The notes: a model not told the origin generated them from the sequence alone. Positions 10,132-19,794 are shown, counted from the first letter of the stretch. The stretch: DNA of 64,000 nucleotides from an uncultured Rhodospirillales bacterium (GCA_913055735.1 CAJXKD010000002.1:536150-600149); one strand, 5' to 3'. Numbers and translations are program-made.

Positions 10132-10644
10132 ATGGCTGTTTCCTCCAACCTATCCCGGCAGATCGACCCCCAGGAGCCCGAGAGCCTCCCTGAGGGCGCC
10201 GTTACGATTCGGGACGCGACAGAGGCCGACCTGGCCGCGGTCACCGATCTCGACGCGCTTAATACGGGGCTCGCCAAACCGGATTACTGGCAGGCTCGTT
10301 TCGCGGAAACGGCGGTGCATGGCGATCGGCATTTCCTCATCGCCGAAACGGTGAACCCCAACAATGAGCCGGTTTTTGCCGGCTTTATCGTGGGGGAAAT
10401 CAGGGCGTGGGAATTCGGCTCGGAGCCTTGCGGCTGGGTTCATTCGATCGGTGTCTATCCCGGCCGCCGCGTCAGCGGCATCGGCACCCGGCTGTTCGAC
10501 AGTATATGCGAACGTTTCCGCGCCGATGGGGTTCGGTTGGTGCGCACCATGCTGGCCCGTGAGGATCAACTCAATATGTCGTTCTTCCGCTCGCAGGGGA
10601 TGATGGCGGGGGCCTTCATCGAACTCGAGAAGCCGATCGATTAG
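10132..10644 (+). CDS. GNAT family N-acetyltransferase
   Basis: 170 residues. The GNAT acetyl-CoA binding motif A is visible as HSIGVYPGRRVSGIGTRLFD around residues 102-122, followed by ADGVRLVRTMLAREDQLNMSFFRSQGM, the usual motif B. The first 20 residues are not conserved-looking, so the start may be further in. It is followed after 29 nt by an Rrf2-type regulator in the same direction. Substrate unknown; it diverges from boxC. Confidence 0.82.
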   Translation: MAVSSNLSRQIDPQEPESLPEGAVTIRDATEADLAAVTDLDALNTGLAKPDYWQARFAETAVHGDRHFLIAETVNPNNEPVFAGFIVGEIRAWEFGSEPCGWVHSIGVYPGRRVSGIGTRLFDSICERFRADGVRLVRTMLAREDQLNMSFFRSQGMMAGAFIELEKPID

Positions 10645-10673
10645 GCGAATAGGCGATAGGCCAAGGGGGCAAA

Positions 10674-11126
10674 ATGAAACTGCAGAAAGCGACCCGCTAC
10701 GGTCTTTATGCGGTGCTGGAGTTGGCGCGGGACCCAGAACGCCAGCTTTCCGCCACCGATATTGCGGCTATCTATGACATTTCCGCCAATCACCTTGCCA
10801 AGGTACTACGCGATCTCGGCCGCGCCAGATTGGTCGATTCGGCGCGCGGCGTCGGCGGCGGTTACCGGTTCTCCGGCAATGCCAAGCGGGTCACTTTGAT
10901 GGACATCATCGCTGTGTTCGAGGATATCTCGGGGGATGGTCCGGGCGCTCGCGAGGAAGGTGAGGACACGGAGATCGGCCAGGCGCTCAACTTGGTGCTC
11001 AGTGAAATCGATGATATTGCGCGGGCGACATTCGGATCGATCACCATCGATACGCTGCTGAAAACCATGCGGTGGCGTCAAGAGCGGGACCGCTCCCCGC
11101 CCGCGAACCGGTTGACCATCGATTAA
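10674..11126 (+). CDS. Rrf2 family transcriptional regulator lacking cysteines
   Basis: 150 residues. The N-terminal winged helix is typical of Rrf2 (MKLQKATRYGLYAVLELA, then ISANHLAKVLRDLGRARLVDSARGVGGGYRF, 3 segments with the GGY wing). The family's three C-terminal Cys, which bind an iron-sulfur cluster in IscR, NsrR and RsrR, are missing, and the whole protein has no Cys. It must therefore sense something other than by cluster ligation, or act as a plain repressor. A good GGGGGC ribosome binding region precedes the ATG. Targets are unknown; it may control the acetyltransferase or the Kdo operon that follows. Confidence 0.85.
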   Translation: MKLQKATRYGLYAVLELARDPERQLSATDIAAIYDISANHLAKVLRDLGRARLVDSARGVGGGYRFSGNAKRVTLMDIIAVFEDISGDGPGAREEGEDTEIGQALNLVLSEIDDIARATFGSITIDTLLKTMRWRQERDRSPPANRLTID

Positions 11127-11198
11127 CCATTTTGCAAGGCGCCAGCCTGAAAATCCTTCTGTCGGCTCATTGGGCGGCTGCGGACAGAAGTTTTATAC

Positions 11199-12080
11199 AT
11201 GGTTCCGAAGATCATTACGGTCGGTGGCGGCCCGGTGCGCGAGGTCAGGATCGGGGGTACCGAGCCATTGGCCTTTCTTGGCGGACCGTGCGCGATCGAA
11301 TCGCGTAGCCATGCGCGGCAGATGGCCGAACGGATCGGCGAGATCTGCGACCGTCTCGACATCCCCTGGATCTATAAATCCTGTTACGACAAGGACTGCC
11401 GGTCTTCGGCGGCGTCGTTCCATGGCGTCGGTATGGACGAAGGGCTCGGTATCCTGGGCGAGATCAGGAGTGATTACAGTCTGCCTGTCGTCTGTGATTT
11501 TTCTGACGCGGCCTGGGCGAAACCGACCGGCGACGTGGTCGACATGATCCAAGTGCCGGCGTACCTGTGCCGGCAAACGCACGTCCTGAAGGCCGCCGGC
11601 AAAACCGGAAAACCCGTGCACCTCAAGAAGGGGCAATTCATGAGCCCCTGGAACATGAAAAACTCTGTGCGCAAGATCGAGGCGACCGGGAATCATCAGA
11701 TATTGCTGACCGACCGCGGCACGTTCTTCGGCTATAACATGCTGATCAACGATTACCGAAATTTTCCCATCATGATGGAAAACGGCTATCCCGTTTGTTT
11801 CGACGCCACCCATTCGGTGCAGTTGCCGACTTCCATGGGCGACGTTTCCGGCGGGCAGCGCGAGTTCATACCTTATTTGACACGCGCGGCCGCGGGCTGT
11901 GGGATCAACGCCCTGTTTATGGAAGTTCACGATGACCCGTCCGCCGCGCTGTCCGACGCGAATACGGTTCTCGACATCAAGTATCTCGAAGTGGTTCTCG
12001 CGCAAAGCAAGGCGATGCATATGCTCCGGCTCGAGCTTCTGGAAAAATGGGGAGAGGACCGTGTCCACCTCGACGGATAA
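11199..12080 (+). CDS. kdsA: 3-deoxy-8-phosphooctulonate synthase
   Basis: 293 residues. Condenses arabinose 5-phosphate with phosphoenolpyruvate to Kdo-8-phosphate for lipopolysaccharide inner core. FLGGPCAIES near residue 28 carries the Cys typical of metal-dependent enzymes of this family; YKSCYDKDCRSS, VHLKKGQFMSPW and CFDATHSVQLP are the other conserved blocks. The active-site block DKDCRSS departs slightly from the usual DKANRSS form. First gene of a Kdo run (kdsA, CBS protein, kdsB, kdsC). Confidence 0.92.
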   Translation: MVPKIITVGGGPVREVRIGGTEPLAFLGGPCAIESRSHARQMAERIGEICDRLDIPWIYKSCYDKDCRSSAASFHGVGMDEGLGILGEIRSDYSLPVVCDFSDAAWAKPTGDVVDMIQVPAYLCRQTHVLKAAGKTGKPVHLKKGQFMSPWNMKNSVRKIEATGNHQILLTDRGTFFGYNMLINDYRNFPIMMENGYPVCFDATHSVQLPTSMGDVSGGQREFIPYLTRAAAGCGINALFMEVHDDPSAALSDANTVLDIKYLEVVLAQSKAMHMLRLELLEKWGEDRVHLDG

Positions 12081-12081
12081 A

Positions 12082-12477
12082 ATGACAGTACGGGATATCC
12101 TGCTGTCCCCGGACGATATCCCAGTGATGCCGCCACGGACGATTCTCAAGTCGGCTTTGGAGATGATGAGCGCCAAACGGTTGGGCCTCGCCTGTATTGT
12201 TGACGACACCGGCCGGCTTATAGGGATTTTTACGGATGGCGATCTGCGCCGCATGTTGCTACGAACGCAAAAGCCTTTGTCAGCCATTTTTGCCGATGAC
12301 ATCATCACGCACGCCCGGCGGGAGTTCACGACGATCGCCGCCGAAACGCCGATCGCCGACGCACTGCGTCTTTTGGAAGCGCGTGAAATTTTCGATCTAC
12401 CCGTTGTTGATGATCAAGGTAAACTACAGGGGTTGATACACCTTCATCCTGCCTTGAGAGCTTTATTGAACACATGA
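12082..12477 (+). CDS. CBS-domain pair protein resembling the C-terminus of KdsD
   Basis: 131 residues from the ATG at 12082; an in-frame GTG at 12061 close to GGGGAGAGG is a possible start. It consists of two CBS motifs (about residues 5-60 and 65-130) and nothing else. The sequence IFTDGDLRRML and the end LPVVDDQGKLQGLIHLH match the CBS tail of arabinose-5-phosphate isomerase KdsD, which normally has an N-terminal SIS sugar isomerase domain. That domain is absent here, although the gene lies between kdsA and kdsB where kdsD would fit. It overlaps kdsB by 4 nt (ATGA). It may be a nucleotide-sensing regulator of Kdo synthesis or a split KdsD whose catalytic half is elsewhere. Confidence 0.82.
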   Translation: MTVRDILLSPDDIPVMPPRTILKSALEMMSAKRLGLACIVDDTGRLIGIFTDGDLRRMLLRTQKPLSAIFADDIITHARREFTTIAAETPIADALRLLEAREIFDLPVVDDQGKLQGLIHLHPALRALLNT

Positions 12478-13223
12478 CCGTTCTTGCAGTTATTCCCGCC
12501 CGCTGGGCATCGACCAGATTCCCCGGCAAACCCGTCACGCCGATCGCCGGCAAGCCCATGATTGCTCACGTCTGGGAGAAGGCGAAAGAAGCCAGTTCCA
12601 TCGACGAAGTCTTGGTCGCGACCGATGATGACCGAATCGCCAAGGTATGCGACGACTACGGCATGGCCTATGAGATGACGTCCGCTGATCATGCGACGGG
12701 AACCGACCGACTAGCCGAGGTCGCGGCCAAACGGGAAGCGGATGTCTACGTGAACGTGCAAGGCGACGAGCCGCTTATCGATCCGCGGTCCATCGATGCA
12801 GTGGCGCAGTGTCTGATGGAATCCGTATTCCGAAGCATCCATGTCGCGACGGGCTACATCGAGGGCGCGACCGAGGAGCAGCAGCAAAGCAAATCGGTGA
12901 CGCATTTGCTGCCGTCCTTGGACGGATGCGTTATTTCATTTTCCCGCTACCCAATTCCCTATCCGATGGGCGAGCCGATGACGCCGACGGTGCATGTCGG
13001 GCTATATGCGTTCACGGCGTCCGCGCTCGACCGCTTCGCCCATTGGCAGCAAGGTCCCGTCGAGAAAGCGGAAAGCATCGAGATTATACGCTTCCTCGAA
13101 TACGGGGAACGGATCGCGGCTACTCCCATTCAACCCGGCTCCATTGGGGTGGATACGCCTGAAGATGTCGCCCGTGTCGAAGAGATCCTGAAGAAAGCCC
13201 AGCCGAAGAAAGCTGAGGCATGA
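12474..13223 (+). CDS. kdsB: 3-deoxy-manno-octulosonate cytidylyltransferase
   Basis: 249 residues. Activates Kdo as CMP-Kdo. The nucleotide-binding start is VIPARWASTRFPGKP (usual form VIPARxxSTRLPGKP), followed by VLVATDDDRIA, HATGTDRLAEVA and NVQGDEPLID. Translationally coupled at both ends, overlapping the CBS gene and kdsC by 4 nt each. The enzyme is cytosolic. Confidence 0.95.
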   Translation: MTVLAVIPARWASTRFPGKPVTPIAGKPMIAHVWEKAKEASSIDEVLVATDDDRIAKVCDDYGMAYEMTSADHATGTDRLAEVAAKREADVYVNVQGDEPLIDPRSIDAVAQCLMESVFRSIHVATGYIEGATEEQQQSKSVTHLLPSLDGCVISFSRYPIPYPMGEPMTPTVHVGLYAFTASALDRFAHWQQGPVEKAESIEIIRFLEYGERIAATPIQPGSIGVDTPEDVARVEEILKKAQPKKAEA

Positions 13224-13732
13224 GCCTGCTGTCCGCGGAAGCGCTGAAGGCAAAGTTCGCCGGGCTGCAGCTGTTGTCGTTGGATACTGACGGTGTGTTG
13301 ACCGACGGTGGGCTGTATTACACCGATGACGGCGACGAATTGCGCAAGTTCAACGTTAAAGATGGCCTTGGCATCAAGCGCGTCCAGGCCGCCGGGGTGC
13401 CGGTGGCCATTATTTCAGCGAGTCGTTCACCATCCATTTACCATCGGGCGCAAACCTTAGGGATTGAGCATGTACACCTCGCCAACGAGGACAAACTCGG
13501 TACGCTGACGACTTTGTGCAGCAGCCTTGGGATCGACCTGGCGTCGGTCGCCCATGTGGGTGACGACCTCAATGATCTGCCGGTATTCGGCGCCGTGGGA
13601 TGTCCCATGACCGTCGCCGATGCCGTCCAGCAGGCCAAGGACGCCGCGGTATTTGTCGCCGAGAAACGTGGGGGCGAGGGGGCCGTGCGGGAGATTTGCG
13701 ACATGATCGTCGCCGCGAAGTCGGAGGGGTAG
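13220..13732 (+). CDS. kdsC: 3-deoxy-D-manno-octulosonate 8-phosphate phosphatase (HAD, C0 type)
   Basis: 170 residues, the size of KdsC. HAD motif I is LSLDTDGVLTDG (usual DVDGVLTDG), motif II is AIISASRS, motif III Lys lies around NEDKLGTL, and motif IV is VGDDLNDLPVF. It removes phosphate from Kdo-8-phosphate, the step between KdsA and KdsB. Overlaps kdsB by 4 nt. Confidence 0.92.
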   Translation: MSLLSAEALKAKFAGLQLLSLDTDGVLTDGGLYYTDDGDELRKFNVKDGLGIKRVQAAGVPVAIISASRSPSIYHRAQTLGIEHVHLANEDKLGTLTTLCSSLGIDLASVAHVGDDLNDLPVFGAVGCPMTVADAVQQAKDAAVFVAEKRGGEGAVREICDMIVAAKSEG

Positions 13733-13791
13733 AGATCCTCCATCGGTGATCCCGATTACGACGACGCAGCACGATCGGGAGACGTCAAACC

Positions 13792-14787
13792 ATGCCGGTG
13801 CCCGAGAAGATCGTTATCAAACAGCTGGATTTGGAATTGAACGGCGGCTGCAACTATGCGTGCGAGATGTGCCCGCAAGCCGAGGGGCGCGAACGCGCGT
13901 TTCTCAAAAAACTGCCCCGGCCGGTTCTCGAGAAAATACTCGACGATGCCGTGCAATACGGTCTCGAATCGGTATCGTTACATGGCTCAGGCGAGCCGAC
14001 ACTTAACGCCGACATGCCGGACATCGTGCGCACCATCAAGGACCGGGGCTTAAAGTGTGTCTCATTCACTAACGGTTTCCGCCTTGACGAAAAACTATCA
14101 CGGCGCCTGATAGACGCCGGCATTGACGTGCTGCGCATTTCCGCCATCGGTTATGACCGGGAAAGTTATCACCGGTGGATGAGCAAGGATGCATTCGAAC
14201 AGGTCCGCACGAACGTCCGCCGTTTCAACGACTTAAACCGGGAACTGGGCGGAAAATCGGAAGTGCACCTATATCATTTGGTGACGGATGTGGCCCAGGC
14301 GGAGGTAGAGATCGCCGCCTATCGGCGGAACTGGGTCGAGTTTACCGGTGCTTATGGCGAAGTTTGGCTCATGCACAACTGGTCCGGCGATTACGAATCG
14401 CCCTACGCCCGGTCGGGCTTGGCGCAATCGGCGGAACGCCGTTCCTGCGGCCGCCCGTTCTCTCCCTTGTTGCAGGTACGCGCCGGCGGGCTGCAAGGCC
14501 ACCACGCGGCGGTCGTCGCCTGTTGCATGGTGTTGGGCAAGGACTCGCAGGCGGTTCTTGGCCACCTCGACGATCAATCCATCGCCGACGTTGTCGGCGG
14601 CGAGGCCTATAGCGAGTTGCGTAGCGCCCACCGCGAAGGGCGTTTCGACGATATTTCCTACTGCAAGGGATGCGACCAACTTTACGACATTCCGGAATCA
14701 CTGGTGTGGTGCAACATACCAGGGCGCAGCTATGGCGAATCGAAGATCGTTTCCGGGCTGGATCATCGTGAACATGTACCGGCCTAA
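13792..14787 (+). CDS. Radical SAM protein
   Basis: 331 residues. The cluster-binding motif CNYACEMC (CxxxCxxC) is at about residues 20-27, followed by SLHGSGEPTLN (the GGEP-like SAM motif as GSGEPT) and RISAIGYDRESYHRW. The C-terminal part has more Cys (RRSCGRPFSPLL, VVACCMVLG, YCKGCDQLY), the arrangement of a SPASM or twitch auxiliary cluster. It sits between kdsC and a TPR/glycosyltransferase gene, which suggests a role in modifying an LPS or other surface sugar. The reaction is not identified. Confidence 0.85.
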   Translation: MPVPEKIVIKQLDLELNGGCNYACEMCPQAEGRERAFLKKLPRPVLEKILDDAVQYGLESVSLHGSGEPTLNADMPDIVRTIKDRGLKCVSFTNGFRLDEKLSRRLIDAGIDVLRISAIGYDRESYHRWMSKDAFEQVRTNVRRFNDLNRELGGKSEVHLYHLVTDVAQAEVEIAAYRRNWVEFTGAYGEVWLMHNWSGDYESPYARSGLAQSAERRSCGRPFSPLLQVRAGGLQGHHAAVVACCMVLGKDSQAVLGHLDDQSIADVVGGEAYSELRSAHREGRFDDISYCKGCDQLYDIPESLVWCNIPGRSYGESKIVSGLDHREHVPA

Positions 14788-14813
14788 CGCAGGGTGCCGG
14801 GGCAGGGCTTCCC

Positions 14814-16550
14814 ATGACAGATGACGTAATGGAGAAAGAGCCGGCGCCCGCAAGCGAAGTCTCGCAAGAGCTCGACGCCAAGCTGAATGAAACCAAGGCA
14901 CTGGCGCTACAGGTCCTTAGCTCCAAACCGGACAATGTCGACGCTTTGTTCGGCCTTGGAACGGTCTTGTCCGAGCAACGGCAATACGACAATGCGCTCG
15001 AGGCCTTCCGCCTCGCCTTACTCGTCGATAGCACTCGCGAAGATGTCCGGCGGGGATTCCTGAGAACCGTCAACCGCCAAGCGCGCGCGTTCGCCGACAA
15101 CGGCGCGTTCGGCGCGGCGGCGGGCACGCTCGAAGAAGCAATCGATCTCGTGCCGGATGATTTGAGCCTTTACCGGCGCTTGACCCATTTCCTGGTGCGC
15201 GCCGGCAGCCACGAACTCGCACTTGCCGCTGCCGATCTCGCCGTGGAGCGCGAACCCGAAGACCCGGCCAACTTTGAGGCGCGGGGGTATGCCCTGGCCG
15301 CATTGGGAAATCTCGAAGGCGCGATCGATGCCTACGAATGTGCCCTTCATTACGATCCCAAGCTCGTGAGCGCACACGTCAATCTCGGCAATGTTCTGTC
15401 GGCGCAAGGACGGCGCAACGCGGCGATGGATCATTTCAACAAGGCATTGGCCCTCGATCGGGATTCGCCCGAGGCGCATAACAATATCGGCAATGCCTTC
15501 GCCGACATGCTGGAATTGGACAAGGCCGAGAAACACTTGCGTCAGGCAGTTGAATTGAATCCGGACTTCGCTCAGGCGCATTTCAATCTGTCCATGGCGC
15601 TATTGATGCAGGGCAAATTCGACGAAGGCTGGGACGAATACGAATGGCGCTGGCAGTGTCCGGAGTTCCCCTCGACACGGCGCGCCTTTCCTTATCCTCT
15701 ATGGGAGGGCGACGATCTTGCCGGCAAGACGATCCTCGTGTGGAGCGAGCAGGGGGTGGGCGACGAGATCATGTTTGCCAATACCTTGCCCGATGTCGCC
15801 CGTGCCGCCGGTCATCTGGTGATCGAATGCAACGATCGCTTCAAGCCGTTGTTCGAACGCTCCTATCCCGATGCGACAGTGGTCGTACGCCAGGACCCGC
15901 CCGATCCGGCGATCGAGCAGGCAGGGATCGACGTGCAAACGCCAATGGCGTCGCTATGCCGTCATTTCCGCCGGAGTGCGGAAGCCTTTCCCCGCGAGCC
16001 CGGACGGTATCTCGTTGCCGATCCGGAAAAGACCGCCGCGTGCCGGGCCCGTTACGAAGCGCTCGGCCCAGGACGCTTGGTGGGGATCTCGTGGCGAAGC
16101 GGCAATCCGGTGAAAGGGGTCGAGCGCAGCGCACCGCTCGAACTCTGGGATGGCATTCTGCGGCGTCTGGATTGCCGCATCATCTGTCTCCAGTACGGCG
16201 ATATCGACAGCGATTTGGTGAAAGCCATGCAGCGGACAGGCGCCCCCATCTACCGCGATCCGGAAATCAATCCGCTGGAGAGCATGGATGATTGGGCGGC
16301 GCAGGTCGCGGCCATGGATCTGGTTATTTCCGTCGATAACTCCACCATCCAGGTCTCGGGATCATTGGGCATTCCCACCTGGACCTTGTTGTCCTACGTT
16401 CCAGAATGGCGGTTCGGCCCCAAGGGGGATGACCATTTGTGGCATCCGAGCATTCGGGTCGTCCGCCAACCTAAACCCGGAGATTGGGACACCGTGTTCA
16501 ACCGGGTTGCACACATGCTGGACCAGCAGCGGATCGCTGCCGAGGGGTAG
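14814..16550 (+). CDS. TPR protein with C-terminal glycosyltransferase-like domain
   Basis: 578 residues. The first ~280 residues are tetratricopeptide repeats (for example AHVNLGNVLSAQGRRNAAMD and AHNNIGNAFADMLELDKAEK), ending in WDEYEWRWQCPEFPST. The remaining part (GKTILVWSEQGVGDEIMFAN, then VVVRQDPPDPAI and VISVDNSTIQVSGSLGIPTW) is the GT9/GT41-like domain found in many TPR proteins near surface polysaccharide genes. The domain order and the D-N-S motif near the end are typical. Probably transfers or handles a sugar in the LPS pathway next door; acceptor unknown. Confidence 0.82.
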   Translation: MTDDVMEKEPAPASEVSQELDAKLNETKALALQVLSSKPDNVDALFGLGTVLSEQRQYDNALEAFRLALLVDSTREDVRRGFLRTVNRQARAFADNGAFGAAAGTLEEAIDLVPDDLSLYRRLTHFLVRAGSHELALAAADLAVEREPEDPANFEARGYALAALGNLEGAIDAYECALHYDPKLVSAHVNLGNVLSAQGRRNAAMDHFNKALALDRDSPEAHNNIGNAFADMLELDKAEKHLRQAVELNPDFAQAHFNLSMALLMQGKFDEGWDEYEWRWQCPEFPSTRRAFPYPLWEGDDLAGKTILVWSEQGVGDEIMFANTLPDVARAAGHLVIECNDRFKPLFERSYPDATVVVRQDPPDPAIEQAGIDVQTPMASLCRHFRRSAEAFPREPGRYLVADPEKTAACRARYEALGPGRLVGISWRSGNPVKGVERSAPLELWDGILRRLDCRIICLQYGDIDSDLVKAMQRTGAPIYRDPEINPLESMDDWAAQVAAMDLVISVDNSTIQVSGSLGIPTWTLLSYVPEWRFGPKGDDHLWHPSIRVVRQPKPGDWDTVFNRVAHMLDQQRIAAEG

Positions 16551-16553
16551 GAA

Positions 16554-17522
16554 ATGCGGACGATGGCGCCCCATAGCCATCATAGGGGCCATCACATTGA
16601 AAATTGGGTAACGACCGGATTGCTCCTGATGATGATGGCCGGCTTGCTGGCGTTGATCGGATGGATCGTTCTCGGGGTGAACGGCGTTTTGCTGACCGTC
16701 GCCTTCGGTGCCAGTTTTCTCTATATCGGCTACCAGACGCCGCCTGAATTCATCATGCGCATTCTGGGTGCGCGCCGTTTGACGTTTCAGGAGGCGCCGC
16801 ATCTCTTCAATATCGTCCGCTTGTTGGCGGACCGTGCCGGGATCGCAAAGATGCCCGAGCTTTTCTATATTTCCAGCGAACTGCGCCAATCCTTTACCGT
16901 CGGCGGTGCACATGGCAGCTCGGCAATCGCCATTACCGGCGGGTTGATCCACGGATTGTCGGTTCGCGAGGCGGCGGCGGTGTTGGCGCACGAGATGTCG
17001 CACGTGCGCAATCGCGATTTGGCGGTGATGCGGATCGCAGACTTGATTACCGGCCTGACACGTTCGTTGTCGTTCGCCGGGCTCGTCCTGTTGTTGTTTC
17101 AATTGCCGCTCTATGCCAGCGGCGAGCATTTGTTCCCGCTGGTGGGTGTTATCCTTCTAATCTTCGCGCCGTTGATCAGCGCCTTGATCCAGTTGGCGGT
17201 ATCACGGACCCGCGAATTTGCCGCCGACGAGAGCGCCGTGGAAATTTGCGGTGATCCGAGAGGGCTTGCCTCCGCGTTAGAGAAAATCGAGGCGGATCAC
17301 GGAAAGCTCTTGTGGCTGCGCGGGTGGTTGCCGCAGCGCCGCCCGCCCGAGCCATCCTTCCTGCGGACCCATCCGGAGACCGCCGAACGGGTCCGCCGGC
17401 TCCTGGAGATGGCGCCGACCACACCGCCGCTGCCCCTTGAGGAATTGGTCCCGGGCCGGGTCGAAGACGGCCATTTCGTCATTCGGCCCACCCGCTGGCG
17501 GCGCTTTTGGCCCTGGTTTTAG
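16554..17522 (+). CDS. M48 family metallopeptidase (HtpX-like)
   Basis: 322 residues, starting 3 nt after the TPR gene. Two N-terminal membrane segments (about residues 20-45 and 45-60), the zinc motif HEMSHVRNRD near residue 145, two more membrane segments at about 165-215, and the third ligand region REFAADESAVEICGDP. This is the HtpX plan, an inner-membrane protease with a cytosolic active site involved in membrane protein quality control. His-rich start (HSHHRGHH) is unusual. Physical linkage to the LPS genes is not evidence of a shared role. Confidence 0.88.
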   Translation: MRTMAPHSHHRGHHIENWVTTGLLLMMMAGLLALIGWIVLGVNGVLLTVAFGASFLYIGYQTPPEFIMRILGARRLTFQEAPHLFNIVRLLADRAGIAKMPELFYISSELRQSFTVGGAHGSSAIAITGGLIHGLSVREAAAVLAHEMSHVRNRDLAVMRIADLITGLTRSLSFAGLVLLLFQLPLYASGEHLFPLVGVILLIFAPLISALIQLAVSRTREFAADESAVEICGDPRGLASALEKIEADHGKLLWLRGWLPQRRPPEPSFLRTHPETAERVRRLLEMAPTTPPLPLEELVPGRVEDGHFVIRPTRWRRFWPWF

Positions 17523-17600
17523 CGGGTTTCGCGACCTTTTCTGTCAACCCTGGTATCCGCCGGTTTTCGGCCCCAAATTGTAGGGGCGGGAGGGGTACAA

Positions 17601-18542
17601 GTGGCTATGACCCGGGATAAATCGATCTCCTTGATTGGCGCGCCCACGGATATCGGGGCAGGCGCCCGTGGCGGGTCCATGGGGCCCGAAGCCTTGCGCG
17701 TGGCCGGTCTCCATGAAGCGCTTAACCGGCTCGGCTACGGCGTCATCGACCGGGGCAATCTGGCGGGCCCGAGTAACTGGAGCCCCAAACCGGTGCGGGG
17801 CTATCGGCACCTCAAGGAAGTGGTTGCCTGGTGTGCCGCCGTCCGGGACGCATTCAAACGCGATCTGGATGCGAACAACATTCCCATTTTAATGGGTGGC
17901 GATCATTCGCTATCGATCGGTTCAATCGCCGCCGTGTCGGATCATTGCCGTGAAGCCGGTAAGCCGTTTTCGGTCCTCTGGTTGGACGCGCATGCCGACT
18001 TCAACACGCCGCAGACCACGCAATCAGGAAATCTCCACGGCATGCCGGTTGCGGTCGTCACGGGACAGGGACCTGCTGAACTACTGGAGGTCGGGTCGAT
18101 GAGCCCGATGATCGACATCGGCCGGGTCGTTCAGGTCGGCATCCGGTCCGTCGATCACGTCGAGAAGGAACTGGTCCGCGAAAACGGTTTGACGGTCATC
18201 GACATGCGCGAGATCGACGAGCGGGGTATGCGTTCCGTCATGGACGGCGTGCTGCAACGCTTGGGAGATATCGGCGGGCACCTGCATGTCAGCCTCGACG
18301 TGGATTTCCTCGATCCATCCATTGCGCCCGGTGTGGCGACGCAGGTTCCCGGCGGGCCAACCTACCGGGAGGCCCAGCTGTGCATGGAAATGATCTACGA
18401 TTCCGGTTTGATGGGATCACTCGACATCGCGGAACTGAACCCGGCCTACGACGACCAGAACCGTACCGCCGAACTTATCGTCGATTTGGTGGAAAGCCTC
18501 TTCGGCGAACAGATTCTGAGCCGCCATCACTCGACGTTGTAG
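17601..18542 (+). CDS. rocF: Arginase
   Basis: 313 residues. Hydrolyses arginine to ornithine and urea at a binuclear manganese centre. All metal-binding motifs are present: [21 protein letters not shown] and [14 protein letters not shown], plus [20 protein letters not shown] near the end. It is directly followed by ornithine aminotransferase, giving arginine to glutamate semialdehyde. The stop codon lies inside a 12-bp tandem repeat (18533-18566). Confidence 0.95.
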   Translation: MAMTRDKSISLIGAPTDIGAGARGGSMGPEALRVAGLHEALNRLGYGVIDRGNLAGPSNWSPKPVRGYRHLKEVVAWCAAVRDAFKRDLDANNIPILMGGDHSLSIGSIAAVSDHCREAGKPFSVLWLDAHADFNTPQTTQSGNLHGMPVAVVTGQGPAELLEVGSMSPMIDIGRVVQVGIRSVDHVEKELVRENGLTVIDMREIDERGMRSVMDGVLQRLGDIGGHLHVSLDVDFLDPSIAPGVATQVPGGPTYREAQLCMEMIYDSGLMGSLDIAELNPAYDDQNRTAELIVDLVESLFGEQILSRHHSTL

Positions 18543-18566
18543 GCAACGTTGTACGCAACGCTGTAG
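18533..18566. repeat. Short 12-bp tandem repeat across the arginase stop
   Basis: Three near-identical units: the partial GACGTTGTAG, then GCAACGTTGTAC and GCAACGCTGTAG. The arginase stop TAG is the end of the first unit; in the same frame the next units read ATLY and ATL-stop. This looks like slippage at the 3' end of the gene, which either shortened or could extend the protein by seven residues. Confidence 0.7.
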
Positions 18567-18576
18567 GAGCGAGAAA

Positions 18577-19794
18577 ATGTCCGGCACGTCCAAGACTGCG
18601 CAACAGTTGATCGATATCGAATCGACACTTGGGGCGCACAATTATCATCCGCTTGACGTCGTGCTGACGCGCGGCGAGGGCGTGTGGGTCTGGGACGTGG
18701 ACGGCACCAAATACCTCGATTGCCTGTCGGCGTACTCGGCGGTCAACCAAGGGCACTGCCATCCCAAAATCCGCGAGGCGATGATCGAGCAGGCGGGTAA
18801 GCTGACCCTGACCTCGCGCGCCTTCCGTAACGATCAGCTGCCGCGCTTCTATGAAGAAATCTGCGCGCTCACCAACTCGCACAAAGTGCTGCCCATGAAC
18901 AGCGGCGCCGAGGCGGTCGAGACGGTGATTAAGGCGACGCGGAAATGGGGCTATGAGGTCAAGGGTGTGCCGGAAGACAAGGCCGAGATCATCGTCTTCG
19001 AAAACGGTTTTCATGGCCGCACCATCACCATCGTCGGCTTCTCGACGGATCCGACGGCGCGCAACGGGTTCGGTCCGTTCACGCCGGGGTTCAAGATCGT
19101 GCCCTTCGGCGATGCCGCCGTCGTCGAAAAAGCGATCACGCCCAATACCGTTGCCGTGTTGGTCGAGCCGATCCAGGGCGAGGGCGGGGTGATCATCCCG
19201 CCGGATGGCTATCTGACGGCACTGCGCGAGATGTGTACGCGCGAGAACGTTGTCCTGGTGTTGGATGAAATCCAAACCGGTCTCGGCCGCACCGGTAAGC
19301 TGTTTGCCGAGGAGCATGAGGGGATCGAGGCGGATGTCACGCTCGTCGGCAAGGCGCTGTCGGGCGGCTACTATCCGATCTCGGCGGTGCTTTCGAATAC
19401 CGAGGTCTTGGGCGTTTTGAAACCGGGTGAGCACGGCAGCACCTTCGGTGGCAACCCACTGGCCTGCGCCATCGCGCGCGCGGCGCTGAAGGTGCTGGTT
19501 GAGGAGGGCATGATCGACAACGCGGCCAAGCAGGGGACCTATTTTGTCGACGGCCTGAAGAAGTTGCGCGTCAACGAGATCAAGGAAGTGCGGGGGCGGG
19601 GGCTGCTGATCGCCGTGGAGTTCCATGAAGAAGCGGGCGGCGCCCGGCAATATACCGAAGCCCTCAAGGAGGCAGGCATCCTGTGTAAGGAAACCCACGA
19701 CAACATCGTGCGTTTCGCACCGCCGCTGATCATCACGAAAGATCAGATCGATTGGGCGCTGGAGCGGATCGAGAAGGTGCTTCGAGATGCCTGA
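18577..19794 (+). CDS. rocD: Ornithine aminotransferase
   Basis: 405 residues, class III PLP-dependent aminotransferase. Key blocks are [62 protein letters not shown] and the Schiff-base region [15 protein letters not shown]. The protein matches ornithine-oxo-acid transaminases closely. With arginase upstream it forms an arginine catabolism pair producing glutamate-5-semialdehyde. Confidence 0.95.
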   Translation: MSGTSKTAQQLIDIESTLGAHNYHPLDVVLTRGEGVWVWDVDGTKYLDCLSAYSAVNQGHCHPKIREAMIEQAGKLTLTSRAFRNDQLPRFYEEICALTNSHKVLPMNSGAEAVETVIKATRKWGYEVKGVPEDKAEIIVFENGFHGRTITIVGFSTDPTARNGFGPFTPGFKIVPFGDAAVVEKAITPNTVAVLVEPIQGEGGVIIPPDGYLTALREMCTRENVVLVLDEIQTGLGRTGKLFAEEHEGIEADVTLVGKALSGGYYPISAVLSNTEVLGVLKPGEHGSTFGGNPLACAIARAALKVLVEEGMIDNAAKQGTYFVDGLKKLRVNEIKEVRGRGLLIAVEFHEEAGGARQYTEALKEAGILCKETHDNIVRFAPPLIITKDQIDWALERIEKVLRDA

